Source: Crocosphaera sp. (GTDB taxonomy: Bacteria > Cyanobacteriota > Cyanobacteriia > Cyanobacteriales > Microcystaceae). From it: 61,955 nucleotides of DNA. Where the stretch lies: positions 1-61,955 of the forward strand of contig JASJDW010000026.1 in NCBI GenBank assembly GCA_030064955.1, read 5' to 3'. The position numbers were made by a program, and so were the translations under genes. Shown here one piece after another: positions 50,291 to 59,676 of the stretch. Numbering within the stretch: position 1 is the stretch's first letter; each line of letters begins with the position of its first letter. Below the pieces are notes generated by a model. That model searched no databases, had not been told where the DNA came from, and saw only the letters and a list, made by a program, of their open reading frames with translations.

Positions 50291-50491
50291 CTATAGCGTT
50301 TCTCTTAACAAATGAGGTAAATTTGTAGGGTAGGCAAGGGCAAAAATTATCCTTATAACAAGGTTTTAGATTTAATTATAGCATTTCCTGGACTCATGAG
50401 GTATACTGAGTATTCAACTTCTGAACTCCCAAACTCCCGAACTCCCAAAACTAGAAAAGTTTGTACCACACAAGTATGGGAACTGCTATAG
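50291..50491. repeat. MITE, copy 2 (longer interior)
   Basis: Starts CTATAGCGTTTCTCTTAAC and ends CAAGTATGGGAACTGCTATAG, the same ends as 38031-38184. The interior is longer and contains a TAGGGTAGGCAAG piece. It fills most of the gap between stpA and hisB. Confidence 0.8.
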
Positions 50492-50548
50492 CATTGCCCA
50501 CGTTATACGTTTTTTTATATTCACCTACTTATCATTAAGCCCTAAAAA

Positions 50549-51220
50549 TTATGCCATCAAAACTCCTTTGGAACTTGGGATAGAATGAGCGCGACGGGGA
50601 TCAATTTCTAAGGCCATTCTCATAGATCTTGCAAAGGCTTTGAACGTGGCTTCTATGATATGATGGGAATTGATTCCATCTAATTGTTTAATATGTAAGG
50701 TCATCTGACTATGATTAACAATAGCTACAAAAAATTCTCTGACTAATTGTGTATCATAAGTCCCCACTCTTTCCGTTGGAATTTGCAGGCCATAACTTAA
50801 ATGGGGTCTTCCGGAAAAGTCTAAAGCAACCTGAACTAAAGCTTCATCTAAAGGGGCTAAAAAATGACCAAAACGCACAATTCCTTTGCGATCGCCTAAT
50901 GCTTTTCCTAACGCTTGACCTAACGTTATTCCTACATCTTCATTGGTGTGATGATCATCAATTTCAATATCACCTGTTGCTTTAATATCTAAGTCAATTA
51001 AGCCATGAGAAGCAATTTGATGTAACATATGATCCAGAAAAGGAATACCTGTTTGAGCATGACAATTTCCTTGACCATCTAGATTTAAACTAACGTAAAC
51101 ATCCGTTTCTTTTGTCGTACGAGTAACCGTAGCCACTCTATCAGGAAAAGAAGGAATAATAGAAGAAGAATTTGTATGAGGATTGTTGTGAGTTTGCATA
51201 GATCTAGTATTAACTTCCAA
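50549..51220 (-). CDS. hisB: Imidazoleglycerol-phosphate dehydratase HisB
   Basis: 223 residues, or 216 if the ATG at 51199 is used. [30 protein letters not shown] and the second repeat [16 protein letters not shown] give the two di-manganese sites. It dehydrates imidazole-glycerol phosphate in histidine synthesis. It stands alone, 2 kb from hisC/hisN. A repeat element occupies its upstream region (51261-51363). Confidence 0.96.
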   Translation of the reverse strand: MEVNTRSMQTHNNPHTNSSSIIPSFPDRVATVTRTTKETDVYVSLNLDGQGNCHAQTGIPFLDHMLHQIASHGLIDLDIKATGDIEIDDHHTNEDVGITLGQALGKALGDRKGIVRFGHFLAPLDEALVQVALDFSGRPHLSYGLQIPTERVGTYDTQLVREFFVAIVNHSQMTLHIKQLDGINSHHIIEATFKAFARSMRMALEIDPRRAHSIPSSKGVLMA

Positions 51221-51260
51221 TAGTAATAAGAGAGTGTTTATTCAAGGAACATTAAGAAGC

Positions 51261-51363
51261 AGTTTTGTAGGGTGGGCAAATTCAGAGATTTATCTGGACT
51301 ACCCATAAAGTAGAAAACTTTGCCCACTCTACCGTCTTAAGATTTTATTTATAAACAGTCTCT
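51261..51363 (-). repeat. Inverted-repeat element carrying a copy of the pdxJ 3' end
   Basis: On the minus strand it begins AGAGACTGTTTATAA, equal to the last codons of pdxJ, then AAATCTTAAGACGGT and the GTGGGCAAA arm, as at 40548-40651. The core between the arms matches the pdxJ copy only after reversal. It lies between hisB and the secreted-protein gene. Confidence 0.85.
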
Positions 51364-51388
51364 AAGAGGCATAATTATATTATGACAT

Positions 51389-51790
51389 TTAACAAGCTTC
51401 TCTATCAGGATCACACATCGTATCTGGATCTTCTCCCACACCAGAAACTGGATCAATATAATAATTATAAAATTCCGTTCCTGTGGCAACATTAAATACC
51501 ATTATATGACCATTATAAGGATTAAAAACTACACGAGATTGGCGATCATTGCCAATAAATTCTTTAGATCCGATCCGTTTTAAGATACCTCTAAATCGAT
51601 ATTCTCCTTCCGTTATTTGCATCACTAAACTGTTGATATCTTGAACCTTTACATAAGTTTCTGGATCTCTATTTTGAGCGATTTCTATGGAATTGATAGT
51701 AACATCAAAATCTAAAGCAATTCCTGGACAACTAAAGGGTAAAATTGCCGATAAAATACCAATAGAAATAACTGATTTAATGTATTTCAT
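51389..51790 (-). CDS. Secreted hypothetical protein
   Basis: 133 residues from the ATG at 51790, which has AGGAG eight bases upstream; the ATG at 51808 is too close to that site. An N-terminal signal peptide (residues 1-24, SVISIGILSAILPFSCPGIA) is followed by a beta-rich domain (YRFRGILKRIGSKEFIGND, NGHIMVFNVATGTEFYNYYI). The last residues hold two cysteines (MCDPDREAC). Family unknown; probably periplasmic. Confidence 0.75.
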   Translation of the reverse strand: MKYIKSVISIGILSAILPFSCPGIALDFDVTINSIEIAQNRDPETYVKVQDINSLVMQITEGEYRFRGILKRIGSKEFIGNDRQSRVVFNPYNGHIMVFNVATGTEFYNYYIDPVSGVGEDPDTMCDPDREAC

Positions 51791-51998
51791 CCCATTAACT
51801 CCTCCCAATCGATTAATACTTATGTTTAGGGTAACAATTTCTTCAAATTTCGGGATACTTTTGAGATCATCAACCGTCGTTGATATTCAAGGGGTAAAGA
51901 CTATGATAGAATTGCTGCAATTTGTCTTGTCCCCAAAAGACTGAGACAGTTGACTATCTTGTTATAACCCTCCTTTTCACACAAACTCAAGTATATTT

Positions 51999-52529
51999 AT
52001 GAAACTATTAGATTCTAAAGGCCGTTTATTTGGAAAAATTAGTATCCTAGATTTAGGGGCTGCTTTAGCTATTTTTTTAGTCATTGTGGGTATTTTTGTC
52101 GTTCCTGGTAAGTCGGGAACCAGTACCATTGCTCAAGTTGCTAATAAACCCATCGAAGTCGATGTTATTGTACGAGGTTTAGGAGTTAGCGATCCTCAAG
52201 CTCTTATCAACCAGTTTAGCGAGGATAAAAAGACGAATATCGTTATCCGTAATCAACCCTCTGGATCATTCGAGATTAAAGAGATTAAACCCCTTCCCCG
52301 AACCACCGTGGTTCCTCAACCCGATGGCTCCGTTAAAGCTCTTCCTGATCCTAGACCAGAAGTTGTTTATTTTCAAGATATGATTCTAACTTTAAAAGGT
52401 GAGGCGCAAATGACTGATACGGGTGCAGTGGTTGGTCAACAAAAAGTTAAAATTGGGACTTTAATTGAGTTAGAAGGTAAAGATTATAATTTTAATACCA
52501 GTACCATTGCTGTCAGAATTATGAAATAA
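51999..52529 (+). CDS. DUF4330 family membrane-anchored protein
   Basis: 176 residues. LLDSKGRLFGKISILDLGAA is followed by a single N-terminal membrane segment (ALAIFLVIVGIFVV), then an extracytoplasmic beta-rich domain ending FNTSTIAVRIMK. This is the typical DUF4330 form of cyanobacteria, resembling MCE-type anchored domains in layout. Role unknown. A terminator follows at 52559. Confidence 0.88.
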   Translation: MKLLDSKGRLFGKISILDLGAALAIFLVIVGIFVVPGKSGTSTIAQVANKPIEVDVIVRGLGVSDPQALINQFSEDKKTNIVIRNQPSGSFEIKEIKPLPRTTVVPQPDGSVKALPDPRPEVVYFQDMILTLKGEAQMTDTGAVVGQQKVKIGTLIELEGKDYNFNTSTIAVRIMK

Positions 52530-52558
52530 AAACATCATTAATTCTTCCATAATTAAGT

Positions 52559-52591
52559 CATGAATTTATCAAGATTCATGGCTCTTTTTTT
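52559..52591 (+). terminator. Terminator after the DUF4330 gene
   Basis: CATGAAT, 8-base loop, ATTCATG, then GCTCTTTTTTT. The stem contains the stop codon of the convergent universal-stress gene, so the two genes share this site. Confidence 0.8.
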
Positions 52592-53043
52592 GTTATTAAT
52601 AAGATAGTACAAGGCGCATGATGAACCACATAATTACTTACGCTTCCTAAGAACATTTCCTCTAAACCGGTTAACCCTCTACGTCCCATAATAATTAAAT
52701 CAGCTTCCCAATTTTTGGCTAATTTTATAATAGAAGAACTGGGATTTCCCATCATACATTCCCATTCTGTCTTAATACCTTCTGATGATGCTTTTTGACT
52801 GTATTCTGTTAACCATTGTCTGACTTTTTCTTTTTCTTGTTCTAAATTTTCTCGCCATTGAGGAACTAATTGAGTCACTTCAGATGTAGTAAAGGTTCCA
52901 TAAGGGGTAAAATAAACCTCCGAATGAATACAGTGAAATAGCTTTAAAATACTGTTATTTTTGTCTGCTATTTCTAATGCTTTAGGAAAAATAGTTTGAC
53001 AGTCATGAGTAGAAGCGAGGGGAACTAATATTTTTTTATACAT
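52576..53043 (-). CDS. Universal stress protein (UspA family)
   Basis: 155 residues, one Usp domain. KKILVPLASTHDCQTIFPKA opens the fold. ADLIIMGRRGLTGLEEMFLG, followed by SNYVVHHAPCTILLI, carries the G-x2-G-x9-G-S/T ATP-binding pattern. It likely binds ATP and helps in stress survival. A normal single-domain length. Confidence 0.93.
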   Translation of the reverse strand: MYKKILVPLASTHDCQTIFPKALEIADKNNSILKLFHCIHSEVYFTPYGTFTTSEVTQLVPQWRENLEQEKEKVRQWLTEYSQKASSEGIKTEWECMMGNPSSSIIKLAKNWEADLIIMGRRGLTGLEEMFLGSVSNYVVHHAPCTILLITKKEP

Positions 53044-53171
53044 AATTATCCTTTGTTGTACTTTTACATAGTCTCTTGAAGTTGGAAAGTGTCCTTGATT
53101 GATAATAGTTTATCTGATGAAAATTCCCCCCGTCTTCCTATCTCCTAGTTTCCCCATCTTTACTACTTATG

Positions 53172-53349
53172 TCATTTTTTCTTCTTTCTTTTTCCTGGTG
53201 AGGCACGATGGGAACCAAAATACTTTTCACTACGATAACGAAGCCAAACTCTTAATACTTGGGTAATTTTTTCTTTTTCTTGTTTACTTAAACGATTATA
53301 TAATAATAAAGCCTTTTCTCGTTCTCGTCGACAAGCTCGATTATATTGT
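53172..53349 (-). pseudogene. Remnant of a small basic protein, start missing
   Basis: The 388-base gap between the stress protein and pheS contains a minus-strand open stretch of 59 codons without any start codon. It is bounded upstream by TAA. The peptide has EKITQVLRVWLRYRSEKYFG and ends GKRKKKK, which looks like real coding sequence. It may be the end of a gene whose 5' part was deleted near the pheS promoter, or it may use an unusual start. Confidence 0.35.
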
Positions 53350-53431
53350 TATGAGTTTCTATTAACATTTGACTGGGGATTCGCTACACTAGAATGGGTG
53401 TCTAAATTTTGTCCTTCCTATCCCACTATCC

Positions 53432-54436
53432 ATGGCCACAATGTCTAATACCCTCGAAACAGAATTACAAACCCTACAACAAGAGGCAGAAAAGGAAATT
53501 ACTGCCGTTGACAGTTTAGAAGCATTAGAACAACTGAGAATTAACTATTTAGGGAAAAAAGGTAAACTCTCCCAAATTTTACGAGGAATGGGTAAGTTAA
53601 GCGCGGAGGAACGTCCCCGTGTGGGTTCTTTGGCCAATGAAGTGAAAGAAGCCTTACAAACCAACTTAGATAACCAACGTCACACCTTAGAAACTGCTAA
53701 ATTAAAGGCACAATTAGCAGCAGAAACCCTTGATGTGACTATGCCAGGGGTTAGCCGTCCTTTGGGGCGTTTACACCCTCTTAACAGTACCATTGATCAG
53801 GTATTAGACATCTTTGTGGGGTTAGGATATCAAGTGTCAACGGGTCCCCATGTGGAAACAGATTATTATAACTTTGAGGCGTTGAATATTCCGCCAGATC
53901 ATCCTGCTAGGGATATGCAAGACACCTTCTTTTTAACGAATAATATATTGATGAGAACTCATACCTCTCCTGTACAAATACGCTACATGGAAACCCATGA
54001 ACCACCGATTCGTATTGTAGCCCCAGGAAGGGTTTACCGTCGAGACACAGTAGATGCTACCCATTCAGCGGTTTTCCATCAAGTAGAGATTTTGGCGGTG
54101 GATAAGGGTTTGACGTTTACAGACCTTAAGGGAACTATTAAAGCGTTTTTAACTCAAATGTTCGGGGAATCATTACCCGTTAAGTTTCGCGCCAGTTATT
54201 TCCCGTTTACGGAACCTTCTGCGGAGGTGGATGTGCAGTGGAAAGGGAAATGGTTGGAGGTGATGGGTTGTGGTATGGTTGATCCCAATGTCTTAAAAGC
54301 AGTGGGTTATGATCCTGAGGTTTATACTGGGTTTGCTGCGGGTTTAGGGATCGAACGCTTTGCGATGGTATTACATCAAATTGATGATATTCGCCGTCTT
54401 TATAATAGCGATATACGGTTTTTAAGTCAGTTTTAA
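53432..54436 (+). CDS. pheS: Phenylalanyl-tRNA synthetase alpha subunit PheS
   Basis: 334 residues. The N-terminal coiled coil (about 1-95, [20 protein letters not shown]) binds tRNA. The class II core follows, with [24 protein letters not shown] and [19 protein letters not shown], ending in [18 protein letters not shown]. It charges tRNA-Phe with PheT, which is not in the window, as usual in cyanobacteria where pheS and pheT are apart. It abuts the DUF29 gene with no gap. Confidence 0.97.
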   Translation: MATMSNTLETELQTLQQEAEKEITAVDSLEALEQLRINYLGKKGKLSQILRGMGKLSAEERPRVGSLANEVKEALQTNLDNQRHTLETAKLKAQLAAETLDVTMPGVSRPLGRLHPLNSTIDQVLDIFVGLGYQVSTGPHVETDYYNFEALNIPPDHPARDMQDTFFLTNNILMRTHTSPVQIRYMETHEPPIRIVAPGRVYRRDTVDATHSAVFHQVEILAVDKGLTFTDLKGTIKAFLTQMFGESLPVKFRASYFPFTEPSAEVDVQWKGKWLEVMGCGMVDPNVLKAVGYDPEVYTGFAAGLGIERFAMVLHQIDDIRRLYNSDIRFLSQF

Positions 54437-54847
54437 TTAATTTCTTGGCAATCTTGTCATCAAATCTTCAAAACTATAAGGACATTGTTCAGGAAGGGTT
54501 AACTGGTATTCACATAATACTAATCTTTTAGCCCTTTCGTATTCTTTGTCTATATCTATCTTGTTTAAGAGGGTTTTAGTGAGTCGTCTTTCAATTTCAT
54601 CTTGAAAGTTATTAATTTCAGTTTTCCAGTGGTTTCGAGGATAAGTATTAGGGGAATAGTCGAGTTTTAGCTTATGTTCAATTAATCTTTTAACCAAGCT
54701 ACTGACAGCATGAATTTGTTCTTTTCCTAAGTCTTCTATTTCCTCTTTTAAGTTACCCCAGTCAAGAGATTTTAGATCATGATTTTCTAATGCTTCTGCT
54801 TGTTTAATCGTCCATTCCAAAAAGTCAGTTTCATAAAGATTGCTCAT
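54437..54847 (-). CDS. DUF29 family protein
   Basis: 136 residues from the ATG at 54847, which gives the normal DUF29 start SNLYETDFLEWTIKQAEALE; the frame is open 15 codons further. LDWGNLKEEIEDLGKEQ and CPYSFEDLMTRLP are the family landmarks. It is the second DUF29 gene in the window and again is convergent with a housekeeping gene, sharing its 3' boundary with pheS. Confidence 0.9.
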   Translation of the reverse strand: MSNLYETDFLEWTIKQAEALENHDLKSLDWGNLKEEIEDLGKEQIHAVSSLVKRLIEHKLKLDYSPNTYPRNHWKTEINNFQDEIERRLTKTLLNKIDIDKEYERAKRLVLCEYQLTLPEQCPYSFEDLMTRLPRN

Positions 54848-54903
54848 TTTTATGATTCTATCTGTTTCGATTTTATCGTCTATGAAACTCATGGGTTAGA
54901 CTC

Positions 54904-56364
54904 CTACGTTAAGGGTAAAAAGATAGTAAAAATCTCACCTTGTTGCGATCGCTGACGGACAATTAATTTACCCCCTAAACGATTGAAAAGGTTTTTAGTA
55001 ACATCTAAATTTAAACTAACACTCCCAGTTTCAGGTTGCAATAACAACAGTTGTCCCAAGGCTTTAAAAGGGTTATATTGTCGATAAGATTCTGTTTGAA
55101 ATTGTAATTTTAATTGATGTCCGGCGGTACTAACCTGCACTTTAATTTGTCCCCCACCAGATAAACTACGGGTACATTTTTCAATTAACCCACTTAACAC
55201 TTGATCTAACATTCCTGGATCACTAACCACTTGAGGCAATTTTTTAGGAAGTCCTACTTCTAAATTTACATTACGTCTTTGTGCTTGTCGTTTCCACCGA
55301 GGAATCGATTGATGAAATAAGGTGTCTAATGATGTTCTAACTAATTGTACAGAATAATCTTGATCCCCTTTACTTTTCAATTCTGTTGCACGGAAAATCA
55401 ATTCCATTCGGTTGATTTGTTCACTACATTCTTGATCGATATTTTCCAATAATCGACTCATTTTTGGCTCTAAATTTTTACTCCTCAATAATAACCGCGT
55501 CATGGTACGAATACTGGTTAAAGGAGTGCGAATTTCATGGCTTAATGCTTGCAGTAAAGCAACATCGGTCGCTTCTTCAATGGTAGCAGCAGTAAAAGCA
55601 TTTTTCTTAGATGCAGTCTTTTGATTATCTATAGTTTCTAAGTCTTGAGTGTAATGATGTTTCTGCGCAAGAATAGGAGAAATTTGAGGAAAATAATGCA
55701 GCAATAAACGACTAAATTCCGTGACAACTTGATAATTGGGAGTAGAAGGGGTAAATTGTTTAACTAATTCGTCTAAGTCAGAAAGTTGAGGATGATTGAC
55801 TAAATCTAGACGCGATCGCAACCCTAACCATCCTTGAGACACCACATCGGGATCGAAGGAAAATTGAAAGGCAGGAAGTCCTAAATCATTTTCTCCGAGT
55901 ACCATCAATAAAGAAAAATGATCGGTTAAAATCAAGCAAAATTGCTCAGTTGCCAAAGGATCTTGAGGAAAGATAGGAAATTCTGCAATATCTGGTTTAT
56001 GGTTGCTACTGGGAGACTCAGAAAACCCTGGCAGTTGAAACTGTTTCCAACTGTGTGAACTCATTTGCAGGGTAAAAATACCTGTCCATACTGTGTTAGT
56101 TAGGCTAGGATGACATAAAATAGGGGTTGGGGCTGATAAAATTAATCCTTGAGGGTTATTTGTGTCGGAGGTGGTGGTATCTAGGTAAGATAATAGTAAC
56201 TTTTCTAAGGAGGCGATCGCACTTACCCATTGTCCTTGGGCCTTGAGTCTTTGTTGTTCAATTTCTATCGCAGTCGGTTCAGATTGAGAGGGGATAATGT
56301 TAACCCCTGGATCGCGGTTAATAATATCGCTTAATTTTTCTAATAACGCCTCAGAAATTATCAT
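54904..56364 (-). CDS. Sensor histidine kinase-like protein with a degenerate ATPase domain
   Basis: 486 residues. The N-terminal half (about 1-250) is a sensory region containing FCLILTDHFSLLMVLGEND. HisKA follows with the phospho-acceptor His in LLQALSHEIRTPLTSIRTM (about 275). The C-terminal ATPase region (about 380-486) is recognisable by position, ending GEIFTIFLPLT. It lacks the usual N-box Asn (LIEKCTRSL where LIxNAxKY is expected) and the DxGxG motif. It may be a pseudokinase that signals by binding only. No response regulator is adjacent. Confidence 0.8.
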   Translation of the reverse strand: MIISEALLEKLSDIINRDPGVNIIPSQSEPTAIEIEQQRLKAQGQWVSAIASLEKLLLSYLDTTTSDTNNPQGLILSAPTPILCHPSLTNTVWTGIFTLQMSSHSWKQFQLPGFSESPSSNHKPDIAEFPIFPQDPLATEQFCLILTDHFSLLMVLGENDLGLPAFQFSFDPDVVSQGWLGLRSRLDLVNHPQLSDLDELVKQFTPSTPNYQVVTEFSRLLLHYFPQISPILAQKHHYTQDLETIDNQKTASKKNAFTAATIEEATDVALLQALSHEIRTPLTSIRTMTRLLLRSKNLEPKMSRLLENIDQECSEQINRMELIFRATELKSKGDQDYSVQLVRTSLDTLFHQSIPRWKRQAQRRNVNLEVGLPKKLPQVVSDPGMLDQVLSGLIEKCTRSLSGGGQIKVQVSTAGHQLKLQFQTESYRQYNPFKALGQLLLLQPETGSVSLNLDVTKNLFNRLGGKLIVRQRSQQGEIFTIFLPLT

Positions 56365-56475
56365 AAATTTTTTTAGTCTAACCCATTCACCTCTATTCCT
56401 TTTGATGATAAACGGATTGAAACAATTACGACAGTAGTAGAACCGAACCGATAAAGTGGCAATGTCCCCTATATT

Positions 56476-57156
56476 TTAAAGGGTAACTTGACTGAGAATA
56501 TATTGAAGGCGATCATAATCATCCCTCAATAAAATACTCAGAGTTCTTCCTACTTTTACCAACCAATCTTTATCCGCTTTTCTTAAAAGATAAATGTCCC
56601 TGATCGCAGCAGCAATTAAAGCATCCACGGGAGCATCTCGCACTTGTAGTAATATCCGTAAAAATTCGACTTCCTCGCTAAAATTGATGATTTCTGCTGC
56701 TTCACAACGATAAACCCCTTGATGAATTTGAGGGGGACGAGGGGGTAAATATTGATACACTTTACCTAAGTTATGACCGTTGCCATTTTCTCCCTTTTGA
56801 GAACTTTCAAACCCGACAATTGTGGCTTTAAATTCTGTTTTTAACATGGCAAAAATTTGGGGTTGTTGCTCTTTTAATTCAGTTAAGGACAACCCCAATG
56901 CTCTGGCACGATGCACAGAATCAATGGGAGTCGTGGTAGCATAGGTGACAACGGCGATAATTTTATTACCTGATTCTTCATCAAAGGATTTGATCCAACT
57001 GCCAAAAGGTGGCATCACTGGAAAACTGAGGTCTTCTGGTTCCAAACATTGAGCCAAAAATTGCGTGGTTGAGGTTTCAATGACCTCTGCAATATGATCA
57101 GGATGACGATTATCTGTAGTGAATTGCGGTAGGGGAAGACGCATAATAACAGTCAA
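56476..57156 (-). CDS. HAS-barrel domain protein
   Basis: 226 residues. The start region RLPLPQFTTDNRHPDHIAEV and LEPEDLSFPVMPPFGSWIKS are conserved in cyanobacterial proteins called HAS-barrel, after the beta-barrel of HerA-type ATPases. The C-terminal half is helical (RDIYLLRKADKDWLVKVGRT). Role unknown. It lies eight bases downstream of ndhS on the same strand, so the two genes are probably co-transcribed. Confidence 0.85.
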   Translation of the reverse strand: MTVIMRLPLPQFTTDNRHPDHIAEVIETSTTQFLAQCLEPEDLSFPVMPPFGSWIKSFDEESGNKIIAVVTYATTTPIDSVHRARALGLSLTELKEQQPQIFAMLKTEFKATIVGFESSQKGENGNGHNLGKVYQYLPPRPPQIHQGVYRCEAAEIINFSEEVEFLRILLQVRDAPVDALIAAAIRDIYLLRKADKDWLVKVGRTLSILLRDDYDRLQYILSQVTL

Positions 57157-57164
57157 GATAATAA

Positions 57165-57335
57165 CTAAACCGGTTCAATTTCTGATAATTGAAATGTTAT
57201 CAGTTTATCCCAGTTACCCCCTTCAAATAAAACTGCTGCTTTGCCGTCACTAACTCTTTGAACTAATCCTTCAAAACGGTAATAAGTATCGTTAGGATTG
57301 GTAACTTTGACGGTTGTTCCTGGTAAAATTAGCAT
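57165..57335 (-). CDS. ndhS: NAD(P)H dehydrogenase subunit S (NdhS)
   Basis: A complete 56-residue gene from ATG 57335 to TAG 57165. The protein is one SH3-like fold: [20 protein letters not shown], then [20 protein letters not shown] and [13 protein letters not shown]. This matches the small NDH-1 subunit that docks ferredoxin for cyclic electron flow around photosystem I. It sits eight bases upstream of the HAS-barrel gene. Confidence 0.85.
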   Translation of the reverse strand: MLILPGTTVKVTNPNDTYYRFEGLVQRVSDGKAAVLFEGGNWDKLITFQLSEIEPV

Positions 57336-57455
57336 GATTTTTCTGGGTTAATTCTCTCTAAGATTATAGCACATCTTTCCCTAAGTAAGCATAAGGGTTA
57401 TATTCTTTTTAGAAATACCCACATAAACTATTTGTTAAGATAATTAGACTAAAAA

Positions 57456-58628
57456 TTAGTAATTACTAAGGGATTGATAAAAGTTTAATGTTTTTTTTGC
57501 TAGGGCTTTATTAGTATAATTTTCTAACACTCTTTGATAACCTTTCTCTGCTAATTCAGTTGCTAATACAGGATTTAGAATTAATTGACTCAAACAGTTT
57601 TGTAAAACGGAAGCATCGGCTTCAGGAAAAATCATACCAGCGTCTTTAATAACATTAGGAATTTCCCCAGAATTTGAGCCAATCACAGGAACTTTACAGG
57701 CCATAGCTTCAATTAAAACATGACCAAATTGTTCTTTCCAGCCAGCAGCAGTTAGGGTTTTAAATTTATAGGTGGTTTCTGATGGTAGCACTAAAGTATC
57801 CATCAAATTAATATAGTTAGGAACTTCATCATGAGGGACACTTTCGATCAAGATTAGTCTATTTTGAATTCCCAATTCTGTAGCTGTATTTTTGATTTTT
57901 TCTTTTAATTCCCCTCTTCCCAAAAGTAGCAATTTCCAAGAAAAATCTTGAAGAGGAGCTAAGGATTTGATTAAGGTTAAAATTCCTTTTTCTTTAACAA
58001 ATCGACCGACAAAACCGATGATAAATTCTTGATTATCAATGGCTAATTTTGAGGCTAATTCAGGTTGTTGTTTAGGAGTAAATAATTTTTCGTCTATTCC
58101 CAATTGGGGTAATACTATAGCTTTATCTTGATATCCATGATCTCTTAAAATATTTAGTCCATCTTGATTTCCTGCAATTAAACCATGAGTATTTTTAAGA
58201 TTATATTGTTCTAAAAGTGAAATAGGAAATTTATTTTTGTAGGGAATATTCCACCAAGTAAAGAAAACATTTTTAGCTTTTAAACCCAATAATTTATTTA
58301 GAGTAATAAGCTGGGCGTAGCCTAAAGATTTTGCTCCTTGTTCTACTTGAATAATATCTGGCTTGAATTCTTTGAATAGTTTAATTATTTCTGTTTTAAA
58401 AGTAAGTAATCCTTGATTATTTTCACTAAAGTTATCTACAGGAATAATTTTAAAGTTACCTTCATCTTTTAATTGGGATTCAATAATTTTGTTTTGAACT
58501 CCTCCAGGTCGCCAACGTTTTGGCACTAAAGCAATTACTTGAATATTCTTATCTAAGCGAGATAGTTCTCGTAACTTCTGACAATTGAGATCGACAATAT
58601 AAGTATGACTCGCAACTAAAATCTTCAT
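57456..58628 (-). CDS. Glycosyltransferase family 4
   Basis: 390 residues. The C-terminal GT4 domain has FIIGFVGRFVKEKGILTLI, LLGRGELKEKI and the E-x7-E donor motif in FGHVLIEAMACKVPVIGSNS. The N-terminal domain holds FKPDIIQVEQGAKSLG, the acceptor side. It adds a sugar to a growing surface polysaccharide at the membrane. It lies six bases after the GT2 gene in a minus-strand cluster. Confidence 0.93.
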   Translation of the reverse strand: MKILVASHTYIVDLNCQKLRELSRLDKNIQVIALVPKRWRPGGVQNKIIESQLKDEGNFKIIPVDNFSENNQGLLTFKTEIIKLFKEFKPDIIQVEQGAKSLGYAQLITLNKLLGLKAKNVFFTWWNIPYKNKFPISLLEQYNLKNTHGLIAGNQDGLNILRDHGYQDKAIVLPQLGIDEKLFTPKQQPELASKLAIDNQEFIIGFVGRFVKEKGILTLIKSLAPLQDFSWKLLLLGRGELKEKIKNTATELGIQNRLILIESVPHDEVPNYINLMDTLVLPSETTYKFKTLTAAGWKEQFGHVLIEAMACKVPVIGSNSGEIPNVIKDAGMIFPEADASVLQNCLSQLILNPVLATELAEKGYQRVLENYTNKALAKKTLNFYQSLSNY

Positions 58629-58633
58629 GCTTA

Positions 58634-59632
58634 TTAACTATTTTTAAGGTCTAATTTGGTGTAAATTTGCCCATCATCCCATAGTCCTTTAGTCTGAGTC
58701 CACAAAGCATTAATAAAACCTAGAATATAAAAAATAAAACGACTAATAATTTTTATAGGAGAACCACTTTTATTACAAGGAGGGTTTCCTAAAACATGAC
58801 AATCAAACAATTTGATATATAGTCTTATTTGTTGAGTTAAAGTTAAATTTTTTAGTGCCATTAAAAAATGATTGTGATAAAAAGTAAATTGATATTTTAG
58901 CGATCGCGTGCTAATATCATGACAACCTCCTGTTTCTTCTCCTAGGTGGACTAAATTCGCTTCAGGATCATACCAAATCTTGTAATTAGTCTTTCTTAAT
59001 CGCAGACAAAAATCTGATTCTTCCCTCACTGCACTACCACGAAATCTCTCATCAAACCAGATATTATATTTAGTAAATATCTCTTTGCGAAAAGACATAT
59101 TACAACCCCTAGCAGAAATTACTTGTTGGGGTTTAGTGGTATGAACTAAATCAATATAGTACCAAGCAATACCAGGGTCTTTAGCTGCTTCAGGTAAATA
59201 ATCAATAGTATAGGGTGAGGTATCAGCATTAGCTGTCGCAAAATCAGCTAATTTCATGCGATCAAAAACTCTTCCTGCTACTGCTCCAATTTCTTGATTT
59301 TCTTGATAGTTTTTACCATGAGCTTGTAAATAGTTTGGTTCTAATTTAACATCGTCATCGATAAACAGTACTATATCTCCCTTAGACCTTCTTACTGCAT
59401 AGTTTCTGGCTCCTGGTAAACTAGCCCAATTAACTTTATACCAGTTAATTTTTTGAGCATTAGCTAAATCTGCTAAAAAATTTTCAGTTTCTGGTTCATG
59501 GTTTTGGGTTTGATCGATGACCAAAACTTCAAAGTCTGAGTATTCTTGTTTTAAAACATCCTTAATACTATCAATCAAAATTTTTTCTCTACCATAGGTG
59601 GGAATGATAACAGAAATTTTAGGTAGTTTCAT
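58634..59632 (-). CDS. Glycosyltransferase family 2
   Basis: 332 residues. ISVIIPTYGREKILIDSI is the GT2 start, GDIVLFIDDDVKLEPNYL the metal-binding DxD region, and ARGCNMSFRKEIF plus REESDFCLRLRK the acceptor-side motifs with the catalytic ED-like pair. Two membrane-associated hydrophobic stretches near the end (about 285-305). It works with the adjacent GT4 in polysaccharide assembly. Confidence 0.93.
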   Translation of the reverse strand: MKLPKISVIIPTYGREKILIDSIKDVLKQEYSDFEVLVIDQTQNHEPETENFLADLANAQKINWYKVNWASLPGARNYAVRRSKGDIVLFIDDDVKLEPNYLQAHGKNYQENQEIGAVAGRVFDRMKLADFATANADTSPYTIDYLPEAAKDPGIAWYYIDLVHTTKPQQVISARGCNMSFRKEIFTKYNIWFDERFRGSAVREESDFCLRLRKTNYKIWYDPEANLVHLGEETGGCHDISTRSLKYQFTFYHNHFLMALKNLTLTQQIRLYIKLFDCHVLGNPPCNKSGSPIKIISRFIFYILGFINALWTQTKGLWDDGQIYTKLDLKNS

Positions 59633-59676
59633 AGAAATAAATACTGAATAAAAACACTTTCAAAACTCAACTAAAA

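Noticed and set aside
51687-51944. Plus-strand frame between the secreted protein and DUF4330
   Set aside because: It largely overlaps the signal-peptide gene antisense and has no recognisable features.
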